Source: Alphaproteobacteria bacterium (lineage in GTDB: Bacteria > Pseudomonadota > Alphaproteobacteria > 16-39-46 > JABJFC01). Taken from it: a DNA stretch of 35,694 nucleotides. This document shows positions 13,632 to 25,574 of this stretch, one piece after another (the stretch's first letter is position 1; each line of letters begins with the position of its first letter). The position numbers were made by a program, and so were the translations under genes. Location: assembly GCA_018662925.1 (NCBI GenBank), contig JABJFC010000043.1:1-35694 (forward strand), in the 5' to 3' direction. The notes under the pieces were generated by a model. That model was not told where the DNA came from. It ran no database searches and saw only the letters and a list, made by a program, of their open reading frames with translations.

Positions 13632-15905
13632 GTGAAACAAGCCCTTCTTCCCTTAGACTTTATCGCAAAGGATAAAAGCAGAAAAGAACCTGCTAAAAGA
13701 GCCCGTGTTTTACTACCTCTCCCGTTTGAAAAGGCCTTTGATTACGCCATCCCAAATGGCATGCTTCTAGAAATCGGAGATTTTGTAGAAGTCCCCTTTC
13801 GAAATCGAAAAATTATCGGCGTTGTATGGGAGCTCCCCCAAAATAAAGAAACAGCTGGCTTTGACTTGGCTAAAATTAAGAACATCTCTTGCCGATATGA
13901 TATTCCTTCACTGCCAAGTGAATCCAAAAAATTTGTCCAATGGGTGGCAAAATATACCTTGGCACCGCTTGGGGCCGTTCTAAAACTCATTCTCAGTGCT
14001 CCCGATGCTTTTACGCCTCCCAAGGCTCGTTCCTATAAATATCTCAGAAACAACCCTGTTTCCCTGGATCGCACGACGCCCCAGCGACAACGAGTACTCG
14101 ACCTATGGAAAAAAGATCCCAACAAACCATTTACCCTTAAGGAGATTCAGGAACTGGCACAGGTGGGATCAGGAGTCGTTCGGAACCTGGTGGGGAAAGA
14201 CCTACTAACCATGCTACCTTGTGATGGCTCCGAATCTTTTTCCAAACCCAAATGGCACCTAAAGGGTCCTAAGCTTTCCAAGTCACAAAAAGAAGCAGCT
14301 CAGTTTTTACACCAACGACTCGAAGACAAAAAATTTTCCGTCACCCTTATAGATGGCGTGACGGGCTCAGGCAAAACAGAAGTCTACTTTGAGGCCATAG
14401 GAAAAGCCCTTCAATCGGGAAAACAGTGTCTTGTTTTGCTTCCGGAGATTGCGCTCAGTGCCCAGTGGTTGAAGCGATTTGAGAAACGCTTTGGGGCAAA
14501 GCCCCTGGTCTGGCATTCGGATTTGACGCCCAAACAACGACGAGATAACTGGCGTCTCATCCTTCAAGGGAAGGCTCAAGTTGCTGTCGGCGCTCGATCT
14601 GCCCTCTTTTTGCCATTTCCCAACTTAGGCCTCATCATAATTGATGAAGAACACGAGTCGTCTTACAAACAAGAAGAAGGCGTCATTTATCATGGCCGCG
14701 ATATGGCCATCGTACGTGCTCAAATGGGTAAGTTTCCCATTATTTTGGCTTCCGCAACTCCTTCTCTGGAATCAATCGTAAATGTACAGCAAGAAAAATA
14801 TCAGATGGTCACCCTACCAGGACGCCACGGGTCAGCCCAGCTGCCCACAGTCTATCCCATCGATATGCGCGAGCATTCTAAGGGTATGTTTCAACTTGCA
14901 AAGGAAGAGAAGACACAAGCCTTTATCTCTCCTCCCTTGCGGGAAAAAATCTCCGAAACGCTCGATGATCATCAACAAGTCCTTTTGTTCCTCAACCGTC
15001 GAGGATACGCTCCCCTAACCCTTTGCCGCGCCTGTGGCTACCGATTTACGTGCCCCAATTGCAGCGCCTGGCTTATTGACCACAAACGTCTTCAAAATCT
15101 CCAGTGTCATCATTGTGGACACCACACTTCGCCACCATCCCATTGCCCCGAATGTACCGAAGAAAATTCTTTTGTGGCCTGTGGACCAGGCGTTGAACGA
15201 ATCGCTGAAGAAATTTCAAGGCTCTATCCAGAAAAGCGCACAGAGATCTTAACAAGCGATACTCTTTCTAGTCCGAAAAAAAACCAAGAACTCATTCAAA
15301 AAATTCAGAACCATGAAATTGATATAATCATTGGAACACAAGTCATTGCTAAGGGGCATCATTTCCCCCAACTCACTCTTGTTGGCGTAATAGACTCGGA
15401 TCTGGGCCTTTCTGGGGGGGACCCACGTGCTTCAGAAAAAACCTATCAAGTCCTCCATCAAGTATCGGGGCGATGTGGCCGCGAAGAAAAGCCAGGACGC
15501 GTTTACCTTCAAACATACTTTCCTGAAAATTCAGTCATATCGGCCCTGGCGAGTCACGATCGAGATGGATTTATCGAACACGAGATTCTCCAGCGACAAT
15601 GGTCGCATATGCCTCCGTTTGGAAAACTGGTCGCCTTTATCCTCACAGGCCCCTTTCCGCAAGAAGTGGAAGCCTGTGCAAGAGCCCTCGCACGACATGC
15701 TCCATCCAACAACCCTGACATCCAGATCATGGGCCCCGCGCCGGCTCCTCTTTCCCTAATTGGGAAACGATATCGATGGAGATTATTGATGAAAGCTAAA
15801 AAAGAGATTTCTGTCCAAGGCATTGTTCAACAGTGGGTTCACCAAATCAAAATCCCACCCAAAGTACGGCTGCATATTGATATCGATCCCCAGAGCTTTT
15901 TGTAA
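13632..15905 (+). CDS. priA: Primosomal protein N' (replication restart helicase PriA)
   Basis: Superfamily 2 DNA helicase that reloads the replisome at stalled forks. The 757 residues show, in order: an N-terminal DNA-binding region (RVLLPLPFEKAFDYAIPNG...GDFVEVPFRNRKIIGVVW), helicase motif I GVTGSGKTEVY, motif II IIDEEHESSYKQEEG, motif III ILASATPSLES, the zinc-binding insert with CRACGYRFTCPNCS and CHHCGHH...CPEC, and motifs V/VI (GTQVIAKGHHFP and QVSGRCGRE). The start is a GTG with no good ribosome site, but no in-frame ATG lies before the conserved N-terminal domain. It is divergent from fsa and precedes the ATP synthase genes. Confidence 0.96.
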   Translation: MKQALLPLDFIAKDKSRKEPAKRARVLLPLPFEKAFDYAIPNGMLLEIGDFVEVPFRNRKIIGVVWELPQNKETAGFDLAKIKNISCRYDIPSLPSESKKFVQWVAKYTLAPLGAVLKLILSAPDAFTPPKARSYKYLRNNPVSLDRTTPQRQRVLDLWKKDPNKPFTLKEIQELAQVGSGVVRNLVGKDLLTMLPCDGSESFSKPKWHLKGPKLSKSQKEAAQFLHQRLEDKKFSVTLIDGVTGSGKTEVYFEAIGKALQSGKQCLVLLPEIALSAQWLKRFEKRFGAKPLVWHSDLTPKQRRDNWRLILQGKAQVAVGARSALFLPFPNLGLIIIDEEHESSYKQEEGVIYHGRDMAIVRAQMGKFPIILASATPSLESIVNVQQEKYQMVTLPGRHGSAQLPTVYPIDMREHSKGMFQLAKEEKTQAFISPPLREKISETLDDHQQVLLFLNRRGYAPLTLCRACGYRFTCPNCSAWLIDHKRLQNLQCHHCGHHTSPPSHCPECTEENSFVACGPGVERIAEEISRLYPEKRTEILTSDTLSSPKKNQELIQKIQNHEIDIIIGTQVIAKGHHFPQLTLVGVIDSDLGLSGGDPRASEKTYQVLHQVSGRCGREEKPGRVYLQTYFPENSVISALASHDRDGFIEHEILQRQWSHMPPFGKLVAFILTGPFPQEVEACARALARHAPSNNPDIQIMGPAPAPLSLIGKRYRWRLLMKAKKEISVQGIVQQWVHQIKIPPKVRLHIDIDPQSFL

Positions 15906-15983
15906 GCGAGCGATCTTGTCCCATGCCAAGGACTATGGTACGAATTAGAGAGTTTAAAAGGCTTTAACAACAATAATTATATC

Positions 15984-16532
15984 ATGTCCGCTGAAAAAGT
16001 TATTGAGGTATCCCACTGTTATGCAACTGCCTTACTAAAGGCAGCGGAGGAGGAGAAATCTGTCGATCGGGTCGGAAAAGATCTTTCTAAGCTTTTTAAG
16101 GTTATTTCTCGAAAAGAGACGATTCGGTTTTTTCTTAAAAATCCGACACTCAATCGACAGGAACAAGAAGTTCATCTGCAACCGTACTTAAAAGGCTTTT
16201 CAAAGCTAACGGCAAATTTTATTGGGCTTGTTATTCATAATCGCCGTTTGGCGTATTTACTGGATATAATTGTCGCATTTTTAAAGGAAGTAGAAATCCA
16301 TAAGGGTTATTTAAAAGCCCATGTCACATCGACAAAAGAAATGTCCAAAAGCCAGTTGCAAACTCTTACAAAACTTTTGAAAGACGGAACAGGAAAACTC
16401 GTCGAAATTGATAACAAGGTAGACCCATCACTTTTGGGTGGTATGGCCATCCGCTTCGGTACATATTTGATTGATAATTCTCTTAAAACCCACCTTCACA
16501 ACCTTCATTCCACTATGAAAGGACACCCTTGA
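15984..16532 (+). CDS. atpH: F1F0 ATP synthase delta subunit
   Basis: Links the F1 head to the peripheral stalk. The 182 residues match the OSCP/delta family: an N-terminal helical domain beginning [55 protein letters not shown], and the C-terminal pattern [34 protein letters not shown]. It is the first gene of the F1 operon. The ATG at 15984 lacks a recognisable ribosome site in an A/T-rich leader, yet fits the usual N-terminus. Its TGA overlaps the atpA start codon by one base. Confidence 0.94.
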   Translation: MSAEKVIEVSHCYATALLKAAEEEKSVDRVGKDLSKLFKVISRKETIRFFLKNPTLNRQEQEVHLQPYLKGFSKLTANFIGLVIHNRRLAYLLDIIVAFLKEVEIHKGYLKAHVTSTKEMSKSQLQTLTKLLKDGTGKLVEIDNKVDPSLLGGMAIRFGTYLIDNSLKTHLHNLHSTMKGHP

Positions 16533-18061
16533 TGACCCTTCGCGCCGCAGAAGTCACTTCAATTCTCAAGGAAGAAATCAAAAATTTCTCCACCAAAACC
16601 CAAGTGTCAGAAATTGGGAAAGTCCTTTCAGTCGGAGACGGTATAGCTCGTGTTTACGGTCTGGATAATATTCAGGCTGGTGAGATGGTTACATTTCCAA
16701 ATGACGTCAAAGGTATGGCCCTTAACCTAGAAACAGATAACGTGGGTATTGTTATCTTTGGAAGTGATCGTGAAATCAAGGAAGGGGATACGGTAAAACG
16801 AACCGGTTCTATCGTAGACGTTCCTGTAGGGAAAGGCCTCCTCGGACGTGTTGTTGATGCTTTAGGAAATCCCATCGATGGAAAGGGCCCTCTTGTTGGA
16901 ACCCAACGAGCCCGTGTTGAAACAAAGGCACCTGGCATTATTCCAAGGCAATCTGTTTGCGAGCCAGTTCAAACAGGAATTAAAGCAATCGATGCACTCG
17001 TTCCTATTGGTCGAGGGCAAAGAGAACTCGTCATTGGTGATCGCCAAACAGGAAAGACGGCGATTCTAATTGATACGATTCTTAATCAGAAAAAAGCCAA
17101 TGAAGGCAAGGACGAATCGGAAAAACTGTATTGTATCTATGTAGCCATTGGACAAAAACGTTCAACCATCGCCCAACTTGTCAAAACCTTAGAGGAATAT
17201 GGGGCCCTTGAGTACTCGATCATCGTTGCCGCTACAGCTTCTGAGCCCGCACCTCTCTTGTTCTTAGCCCCCTATGCAGGGTGCGCCATGGGGGAGTATT
17301 TTCGGGATAATGGCATGCATGCTCTTATCGTTTATGACGATCTTTCCAAGCAAGCCGTTGCCTACCGCCAAATGTCCTTGGTCCTCCGCCGTCCTCCCGG
17401 TCGTGAAGCCTATCCAGGAGACGTATTCTATCTCCATTCGCGTCTTTTAGAGCGCGCCGCCAAAATGAACGAAGAAAATGGCGGTGGATCTCTAACCGCC
17501 CTACCGGTTATTGAGACCCAGGCAGGGGACGTGTCTGCATACATTCCCACCAACGTCATTTCCATTACCGATGGCCAAATCTTTCTCGAAACAGATCTGT
17601 TTTATAAAGGCATTCGCCCCGCTATTAATGTGGGGCTATCCGTCAGCCGGGTAGGATCTGCCGCGCAAATCAAAGCAATGAAACAGGTAGCTGGTAGTAT
17701 TAAATTGGAATTAGCCCAATATAGAGAAATGGAGGCTTTCGCACAGTTTTCTTCTGACCTAGATGCCTCAACACGCAGGCTTTTAGATCGTGGTAAGCGA
17801 CTTACCGAGCTTCTCAAGCAACCCCAATACGACCCTCTGCCTGTGGAAGAACAAGTGGTTACCATATTTACGGGCGTAAAGGGTTATCTAGATGGCATTA
17901 GAGTAGAAGATGTCACCCGATTCGAAATTGAATTTCTCGGACTACTCAGGGTAGAAAAACCCAGTATTCTGGAAGCGATCCGAAGAGACCACCTCATATC
18001 TGAAGAGACTGAAGCGTCCCTCGCTACTTTCTTGGATGAATTTTTATCAACTTTTGCGTAG
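16532..18061 (+). CDS. atpA: F1F0 ATP synthase alpha subunit
   Basis: Non-catalytic nucleotide-binding subunit of the F1 hexamer, 509 residues. The beta-barrel region ([20 protein letters not shown]) is followed by the P-loop [13 protein letters not shown] and by [42 protein letters not shown] is the alpha-subunit hallmark, and [22 protein letters not shown] is the region carrying the arginine finger for the catalytic site. The true start is the ATG at 16532, which overlaps the atpH stop and follows AAAGGA by 9 bases; the TTG three bases earlier is not needed. It forms an operon with atpG, atpD and atpC. Confidence 0.97.
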   Translation: MTLRAAEVTSILKEEIKNFSTKTQVSEIGKVLSVGDGIARVYGLDNIQAGEMVTFPNDVKGMALNLETDNVGIVIFGSDREIKEGDTVKRTGSIVDVPVGKGLLGRVVDALGNPIDGKGPLVGTQRARVETKAPGIIPRQSVCEPVQTGIKAIDALVPIGRGQRELVIGDRQTGKTAILIDTILNQKKANEGKDESEKLYCIYVAIGQKRSTIAQLVKTLEEYGALEYSIIVAATASEPAPLLFLAPYAGCAMGEYFRDNGMHALIVYDDLSKQAVAYRQMSLVLRRPPGREAYPGDVFYLHSRLLERAAKMNEENGGGSLTALPVIETQAGDVSAYIPTNVISITDGQIFLETDLFYKGIRPAINVGLSVSRVGSAAQIKAMKQVAGSIKLELAQYREMEAFAQFSSDLDASTRRLLDRGKRLTELLKQPQYDPLPVEEQVVTIFTGVKGYLDGIRVEDVTRFEIEFLGLLRVEKPSILEAIRRDHLISEETEASLATFLDEFLSTFA

Positions 18062-18067
18062 AGCATC

Positions 18068-20418
<2,351 letters not shown>

Positions 20419-20420
20419 AT

Positions 20421-20819
20421 ATGGACTCCTTCCAGTTTTTTTTAATAACACCAGAGCAAAAAGTGCTTTCTGAGACCGTTGAAATGCTGACTCTACCTGG
20501 CTTAGAGGGAGACTTTGGCATCCTTTGCAATCATGCTCCTCTCGCCGCTTGCCTACGACCCGGACTCGTGAAAATCCATACAGAGGAGAAACCCCTCACC
20601 TACTTTATTTCCCATGGCTATTGTCGTGTTTCTGAGAACGAAGCTTGCGTCTTAGTAGAAGAAGCCGCCCCCATCGAAGACCTGGATCGCGAAGAATTAG
20701 AAGCACTTGTTCAGCGCCAAAGAAAACACTTAAATGAGGCCCCAGATGAGACTAAAAGCCTGATTAGAAAAGATATCGCTATTTTGGAATCCAAAATTTC
20801 ATCCCTTTCTGGCATTTAA
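20421..20819 (+). CDS. atpC: F1F0 ATP synthase epsilon subunit
   Basis: Regulatory subunit at the foot of the central stalk, 132 residues. The N-terminal beta sandwich is visible (FFLITPEQKVLSETVEMLTLPGLEGDFGILCNHAPLAACLRPG, then YFISHGYCRVSENEACVLVEEA), followed by a short helical C-terminal tail (REELEALVQRQRKHLNEAPDE). It starts two bases after the atpD stop and is the last gene of the F1 operon. Confidence 0.94.
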   Translation: MDSFQFFLITPEQKVLSETVEMLTLPGLEGDFGILCNHAPLAACLRPGLVKIHTEEKPLTYFISHGYCRVSENEACVLVEEAAPIEDLDREELEALVQRQRKHLNEAPDETKSLIRKDIAILESKISSLSGI

Positions 20820-20841
20820 TTAACCAATTGTTAATCTTTTT
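20819..20841 (+). terminator. Possible weak terminator after atpC
   Basis: ATTAAC (20819-20824) pairs with GTTAAT (20830-20835) over a 5-base loop and is followed by C and five T. The stem is only 6 bp and A/T-rich, so termination is uncertain. The next gene may be partly read through from the atp operon. Confidence 0.35.
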
Positions 20842-20894
20842 CGTGTATATTGGAAGTATAACAATGAGTTGCTTGAAACTGGGAATAAGGAAAA

Positions 20895-21716
20895 ATGACA
20901 CATTGGACGATTGAGGATATAGAATGGGACAAATTCGACCCCTCCCTTGTGGATCCGGACCTTCTGAAAATGGTGAAGGCCGCTAGCCTCGTTGAATTTA
21001 ATAGTACAGATTATGCTGTATATCTGAAAAATGTTTTTGCCGATGATCCAGAATTTAAAGGTTTAATCGATACCTGGGCTCAAGAAGAAATTCAGCACGG
21101 AGAAGTTCTTGGTAAATGGGCATGTATAGCCGATCCCGACTTTGATTTTAAAGAAGCTATTAAATTTTTCCGTAACGGATATCAAGTGCCCATTGAAGAA
21201 ACTAAATCCACACGCGGATCGCTATGTGGAGAACTTGTCGCTCGCTGTGTTATTGAAACCGGGACAAGCTCTTTCTACACATCCTTAGGGGAAGTTGCTA
21301 AGGAGCCTGTTCTTAAGCAGATTTGTGCTCATATTGCAGCTGATGAACTTCGGCATTACAAATTGTTTTATACCTATATGAAAAAATATGTTGAAATCGA
21401 TAAATTAAATGCTTTCCAACGAGCCTTGGTTGTTTTAGGTCGCATTGGAGAATCAGAAGATGATGAGCTTGCCTATGCTTTCTATGCTGCAAACGAAAAA
21501 GATGCACAGTATGATCGTAAGTTTTTTGCAAAGGAGTATCTGGGGCGCGCTGCCCAACTTTTCTCTAAGCACAGTATAGACCGAGCAACAGCCATGGTCT
21601 TAAAAGCCGCTGGCATTCGTCCGCGAGGACTCCTCATGTTCATAGCATCCACAATCAGTTGGAATACGTTTAGGGCTAAAAGATGGACGTACAGTAGAGG
21701 CTTGATAAGCTCCTAA
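20895..21716 (+). CDS. Ferritin-like diiron protein
   Basis: A 273-residue protein with the complete ligand set of a four-helix-bundle diiron site: Glu34 (SLVEFNSTDY), Glu65 and His68 (WAQEEIQHGE), Glu121 (RCVIETGTSS), and Glu151 with His154 (AADELRHYKLF). This places it in the ferritin-like superfamily, nearest in look to acyl-ACP-desaturase or rubrerythrin-type oxidases. No signal peptide is seen. The C-terminus (RPRGLLMFIASTISWNTF) is hydrophobic enough to touch the membrane. The start is supported by AAGGAAAA before the ATG. It follows the ATP synthase operon, but no functional link is known. The substrate (oxygen scavenging, hydroxylation or desaturation) cannot be told. Confidence 0.75.
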   Translation: MTHWTIEDIEWDKFDPSLVDPDLLKMVKAASLVEFNSTDYAVYLKNVFADDPEFKGLIDTWAQEEIQHGEVLGKWACIADPDFDFKEAIKFFRNGYQVPIEETKSTRGSLCGELVARCVIETGTSSFYTSLGEVAKEPVLKQICAHIAADELRHYKLFYTYMKKYVEIDKLNAFQRALVVLGRIGESEDDELAYAFYAANEKDAQYDRKFFAKEYLGRAAQLFSKHSIDRATAMVLKAAGIRPRGLLMFIASTISWNTFRAKRWTYSRGLISS

Positions 21717-21749
21717 GATAAAGCTGGAATGTTTATCAGTCAAAATTTT

Positions 21750-22715
21750 CTATTTCCTAAATCGATCCCGATCGTGGGGAGATTTCAAGTCAAGCTCAGG
21801 GCCTAAAGGAACGATCCTTGTGGGATTAATGGTCTCATGACTTTGGTAATAATGGTCTTTTATATGGGACATATTTACCGTTTGGCCAAATCCTGGGATT
21901 TGATATAACTCTTTCAAATAATTAGAAAGATTTGGGTAGTCGACGATACGATGCTTATTGCATTTAAAATGCCCCACATAGACAGAGTCGAAGCGAATCA
22001 AAGTGGTGAAGAGCCGGATGTCTGCCTCGGTCAGCTCTCCATTTACCAAGTATCGGTTCCTGCCAAGCCGATCTTCTATAGTATCTAGCGCCTCAAACAA
22101 AGACTTGAAGGCCTTTTCATAAGCCTTTTGGGTTGTCGCAAAGCCGCATCTATAAACCCCATTGTTTATATTGTTATAGACATACTCATTGACCGCATCG
22201 ATATCTCCCCGAAGAGCCTCAGGATAATAATCATGCTCTGCTGCCCCCACCGCACCAAACTCACTGTTAAACATACGAATAATTTCTGCTGATTCATTGT
22301 TCACAATGGTCTTATTCTTTTTATCCCAAAGGATTGGAACCGTCACGCGCCCCGAGTAACGGGAATCAGCCTTTAAATACACTTCATATAAATGTTCACT
22401 TTTATTGCACGTATCCGGGAGAACACCTTCTCCTTTTGCAAAGGACCATCCCCTTTCCCCCATAAGAGGATTCACTACCGAGAGAGAAATAGCCTCTTCT
22501 AATTCTTTCAATTTACGCATTATGAGGGTTCGGTGTGCCCATGGACATGCCAATGAAACGTATAAATGATAGCGCCCTGCTTCGGGAGAAAACTCGGTGG
22601 AGTGATCAGATTTTATACGTGAATGAAAATGGGTGGGTTTGCGAACAAAAGCACCCTGGGTTTTCTTCGTATCGTACCAGACAGATTCCCAAACACCATC
22701 CACTAATCGACCCAT
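21750..22715 (-). CDS. yqjG: Glutathionyl-hydroquinone reductase (xi/omega-type glutathione transferase)
   Basis: Cytoplasmic enzyme that removes glutathione from glutathionyl-hydroquinones. The 321 residues match the YqjG/ECM4 group: thioredoxin-fold N-terminus with catalytic Cys57 in LACPWAHRTLIMRKLK, then SVVNPLMGERGWSF, VPILWDKKNKTIVNNESAEIIRMFN (glutathione-binding), and the helical C-terminal half with NNGVYRCGFATTQKAYE and LTEADIRLFTTLIRFD. The stop of the SSS symporter lies only 7 bases upstream, so the gene is the last of a long minus-strand unit. It converges on the ferritin-like gene; no strong terminator was seen in the 33-base gap. Confidence 0.93.
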   Translation of the reverse strand: MGRLVDGVWESVWYDTKKTQGAFVRKPTHFHSRIKSDHSTEFSPEAGRYHLYVSLACPWAHRTLIMRKLKELEEAISLSVVNPLMGERGWSFAKGEGVLPDTCNKSEHLYEVYLKADSRYSGRVTVPILWDKKNKTIVNNESAEIIRMFNSEFGAVGAAEHDYYPEALRGDIDAVNEYVYNNINNGVYRCGFATTQKAYEKAFKSLFEALDTIEDRLGRNRYLVNGELTEADIRLFTTLIRFDSVYVGHFKCNKHRIVDYPNLSNYLKELYQIPGFGQTVNMSHIKDHYYQSHETINPTRIVPLGPELDLKSPHDRDRFRK

Positions 22716-22722
22716 GTCTCAT

Positions 22723-24111
22723 TCACCCCGTTGCAAATTTTTCCCGAGTCATGCGCCTTTTCCCTCGAACAACAAATAAGAAAAAGCAAATCCCGTTTGT
22801 CAGAGCCCCTATTACGAGCCCATCAAGTCCCGTTGCTTGTTGGAAGAAAAGGTTCCAGAAACACACTCCCAATATGCCCGATATAACGCACATAACGAAA
22901 GCTTTCGGAGACACTTTGTAGTTTAAAATGCCGCCGACCATGGGCACCAAAACAACCGGAGCCCAAAAGTTATAGCTATACAGGAGAATATCCAGAACAC
23001 TCTCTATGGTAAGCGCAAAAAATATTGCCCCAAGCCCAATGAAGAGGGTAGATACTCTTGCCAGATGCAGCTTAGCCTTGCTGGATATTTCTCTGAGAGG
23101 CGAAACTATATCTTGGACCACAGCTACAGAAGCTGCGTTTAAATATGAGTCTGCCGAAGACATAATAACCGCTATAACCCCAGCAACAGCTATTCCTCGA
23201 AGTCCTGCCGGCAAGGCCGCCTCTAATACGTGAGGCATGGCATGATCGGGATCAAGGCTAGTGTTCATGGTGAGTGCAACCAACCCAATACAACCAGCTG
23301 TAATAAAAAATGGAATGGAAAGGAGTCCACTCCATAAAATTCCTCTCTTTGTCTCCTTCGTATTCTTCGCAATGAAAAGCCTTTGAACATATGGAGGAAC
23401 CAGTGTTTCTCCCAAAAGCAAACTTAGGAAAAGGCTTAAAATAGTTGGAATGGCCATAGAGCCCGGCACCTCCAAATGCAGCTTCGGAACTGACTGCACA
23501 ATAGCCTCAAATCCACCTACGTAACTAATGCCAAAAGCCAACCCCATAGGAATTGCAATGATTAAAACACCAAACTGTAAAATGTCAGTTGCAACAACAG
23601 ATCTCATCCCCCCAATCATTGAATACACAATCACGATGCCACAGCCTAACCAAATTCCCACGACACGATCAATTCCAAGGAATAAGTCGAAAACGTACCC
23701 CGTCGCATTTACTTGAGCACCAACGATACCGATACAGACTAAAACCGAAGCAAATCCAGAAATTAAACGTCCAGATTTTCCATAAAGAGTATCCATAATA
23801 TCCCCAACAGAAAGGGCATCTTTAAAACGTCCCATCTTGGGTGCTACAAGGATAGCTACAATAATTTGCTGTAAGCTAAATCCTAGCAAACAAATGATAT
23901 AGGGTATCCCGTAGCGAAAAACTTTCTCACTAATTCCAAACGTATATCCACCCCCCATAAAGGATGCCGAGAGTGTTGCTAAAATAATCCAACTGCCATA
24001 ATTGCGCCCACCGACAGCAAAATCCGTGAATCCTTTCATGGACTTCCCAGCATAAAGTCCTATTAAAAGCGTAATTAACAAATACGAAGTGATAATGATG
24101 ATATCAATCAT
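22723..24111 (-). CDS. Sodium:solute symporter family (SSS) transporter
   Basis: Integral membrane transporter of 462 residues with about twelve or thirteen hydrophobic segments. FAVGGRNYGSWIILATLSASFMGGGYTFG and the region GIAVAGVIAVIMSSADSYLNAASVAVVQDI (which carries the sodium-binding SSADS motif) are typical of the SSS/solute-sodium symporter family. The substrate cannot be predicted; proline, pantothenate, sugars and carboxylates all occur in the family. It begins 8 bases after the stop of rppH, behind AGGGTT, and is followed by the glutathionyl-hydroquinone reductase, so it is likely co-transcribed with both. Confidence 0.92.
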   Translation of the reverse strand: MIDIIIITSYLLITLLIGLYAGKSMKGFTDFAVGGRNYGSWIILATLSASFMGGGYTFGISEKVFRYGIPYIICLLGFSLQQIIVAILVAPKMGRFKDALSVGDIMDTLYGKSGRLISGFASVLVCIGIVGAQVNATGYVFDLFLGIDRVVGIWLGCGIVIVYSMIGGMRSVVATDILQFGVLIIAIPMGLAFGISYVGGFEAIVQSVPKLHLEVPGSMAIPTILSLFLSLLLGETLVPPYVQRLFIAKNTKETKRGILWSGLLSIPFFITAGCIGLVALTMNTSLDPDHAMPHVLEAALPAGLRGIAVAGVIAVIMSSADSYLNAASVAVVQDIVSPLREISSKAKLHLARVSTLFIGLGAIFFALTIESVLDILLYSYNFWAPVVLVPMVGGILNYKVSPKAFVMCVISGILGVCFWNLFFQQATGLDGLVIGALTNGICFFLFVVRGKRRMTREKFATG

Positions 24112-24119
24112 GCAGAACC

Positions 24120-24611
24120 CTATTGATGTACGTATGGTGCAAAAATATCGACTAGTTCCTTATAAAGTGCGACTTTAAAACATACAATAGTTTTGTGTAA
24201 CTCTTCTAAGCTAACCCACTTCCAGGCATGAAATTCGGGAACTTGAGTCTGTATGTTTATTTGGGAATCATCACCCAAAAAGCGCATTAAATACCATTTT
24301 TGTTCTTGGCCAACATAGGCACCTCCCCATACTTTAGGGACAAGTTCCTTTGGTAACTCATATCGCAACCACTTGGGGGTTTCTGCGATAATTTCCACCT
24401 GATCGACGCCCACTTCTTCTTTCAGTTCACGAAAAACGGCCTCCCGAGGCTCTTCCCCTTCCTCTATGCCACCTTGTGGCATTTGCCAAGCTTCTGTTCT
24501 AACATCTAAACGTTGGCCAACAAAAATCTGACCTTCCTTATTAAGAAGCATGATACCAACGCCTCGACGATATTCGCCAATTTTAGAACTGCCAGCCTTT
24601 ACCTCATCCAT
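24120..24611 (-). CDS. rppH: RNA pyrophosphohydrolase (Nudix)
   Basis: Removes pyrophosphate from the 5' end of transcripts to start mRNA decay. The 163 residues begin MDEVKAGSSKIGEYRRGVGIMLLN. The Nudix box is complete: GGIEEGEEPREAVFRELKEEVG. QMPQGG before it and the C-terminal FHAWKWVSLEEL fit RppH and related dinucleoside polyphosphate hydrolases. I chose the ATG at 24611, which overlaps the end of the polysaccharide-deacetylase gene by 8 bases; the longer version starting at TTG 24641 adds only residues encoded inside that gene. The order deacetylase-rppH is common in alphaproteobacteria. Confidence 0.92.
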   Translation of the reverse strand: MDEVKAGSSKIGEYRRGVGIMLLNKEGQIFVGQRLDVRTEAWQMPQGGIEEGEEPREAVFRELKEEVGVDQVEIIAETPKWLRYELPKELVPKVWGGAYVGQEQKWYLMRFLGDDSQINIQTQVPEFHAWKWVSLEELHKTIVCFKVALYKELVDIFAPYVHQ

Positions 24612-25560
24612 GACGTAGAGCAATCTCAGAAATGGGAACAAGGGCGATGCCCTTTTGGGGAAGAGTCTTTAGCCATATACTCACCTGCTCTATGGTAAGT
24701 TGATGGGCGTTTCCTAAACCAACGGCTATACCTTGCTCAATGGCTTTCTTTTCCAAGGATTTGAGAATGTGATTGATGGCAGAGCGCGATAATTCGCCAT
24801 CAATGATGTGGTCGCTCCTTATGTAAGCTAACCCTAACTTTTCCGACAATTGCTCCCGAGCATCTTGTTCAAAATTTAACCCATCAAGGAACAAAAGCTT
24901 GCGCCCTTGTAGTTCTTTCAATATGGGCTCTAAATTTTTTTGAGAAAGGAGAAAACGAGACCCCATATCTCCCACGCACCCTATAGAGTCTGGACTTCTT
25001 GACAACACCCACTTAAGTCGACTTAAATTCTCTAGCAAGGAAAGACTGGTCAGTAATGTGTATGGACCCGTATTTTCCTGTGTCGTATAAGTTGACTCCA
25101 TAGGAAGGGTCGTCAATATCTCATGGCCAGTTTCCTGTGCTTTTTGAAACCATGAATAAAGCCCCCCGCCATAGGGCACAAAAGAAAGTGTCACTTCCTT
25201 GGGAAAGGTTGCTAGAGTCACCTGGGTTAATTTCTCATCTCGGCCAAGTCCACTAATCACAAGGGCAATTTTGGGAATACTGGCTTTTGGAACAGAATCT
25301 TTTGAATCAGAGACAGGCGCCGCAGTTTCAAAATCAGGAAACTCAACAAAAACGCCGTTCTCAAAATCTGGTAGCTCTACTTCTTTTCCAGTGAAAGTTG
25401 GAACTGGTTGATTTGAAACATATAAAATGCTCAAAAGCAGGACGCAAAACACCCCCACTTCCAAGACTCTTCGGCGCCACCCCCGTCCTAAAAGGAGAGA
25501 TCTGAAACGCAGAAAAGCATTAACTCCCCTCAAGAAAAATCTAGGCCAGAAAGTCTTCAA
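24604..25560 (-). CDS. Divergent polysaccharide deacetylase family protein (YibQ-like)
   Basis: A 318-residue protein with a basic N-terminus and one membrane anchor (about residues 34-48, LEVGVFCVLLLSILYV), a low-complexity linker rich in D, P and V, and a periplasmic NodB-like domain from about residue 95 (KIALVISGLGRDEKLTQVTLATFPKEVTLSFVPYGG). GHEILTTLPMES and GCVGDMGSRFL are typical of the divergent polysaccharide deacetylase family, which lies next to ctpA and envC in many proteobacteria. Its activity is not established. The start is TTG at 25560, behind AAGGA at some distance; no in-frame ATG lies before the anchor. Confidence 0.88.
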   Translation of the reverse strand: MKTFWPRFFLRGVNAFLRFRSLLLGRGWRRRVLEVGVFCVLLLSILYVSNQPVPTFTGKEVELPDFENGVFVEFPDFETAAPVSDSKDSVPKASIPKIALVISGLGRDEKLTQVTLATFPKEVTLSFVPYGGGLYSWFQKAQETGHEILTTLPMESTYTTQENTGPYTLLTSLSLLENLSRLKWVLSRSPDSIGCVGDMGSRFLLSQKNLEPILKELQGRKLLFLDGLNFEQDAREQLSEKLGLAYIRSDHIIDGELSRSAINHILKSLEKKAIEQGIAVGLGNAHQLTIEQVSIWLKTLPQKGIALVPISEIALRHG

Positions 25561-25574
25561 GACTCGTTAATCCT

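Noticed and set aside
15935-15967. Ten-residue leader frame (MVRIREFKRL) before atpH with AAGGA close by.
   Set aside because: The ribosome site is only two bases from the ATG, too near to work well, and the frame does not reach atpH.
20828-20851. TTGTTA and TATATT as a promoter for the ferritin-like gene.
   Set aside because: The spacing is only 12 bases, too short for the usual sigma factor, and the alternative TATAAC is too far away.
21717-21749. GATAAA/TTTATC hairpin between the ferritin-like gene and the glutathionyl-hydroquinone reductase gene as a shared terminator.
   Set aside because: The stem is only six A/T-rich pairs and lacks a following T-run on either strand.
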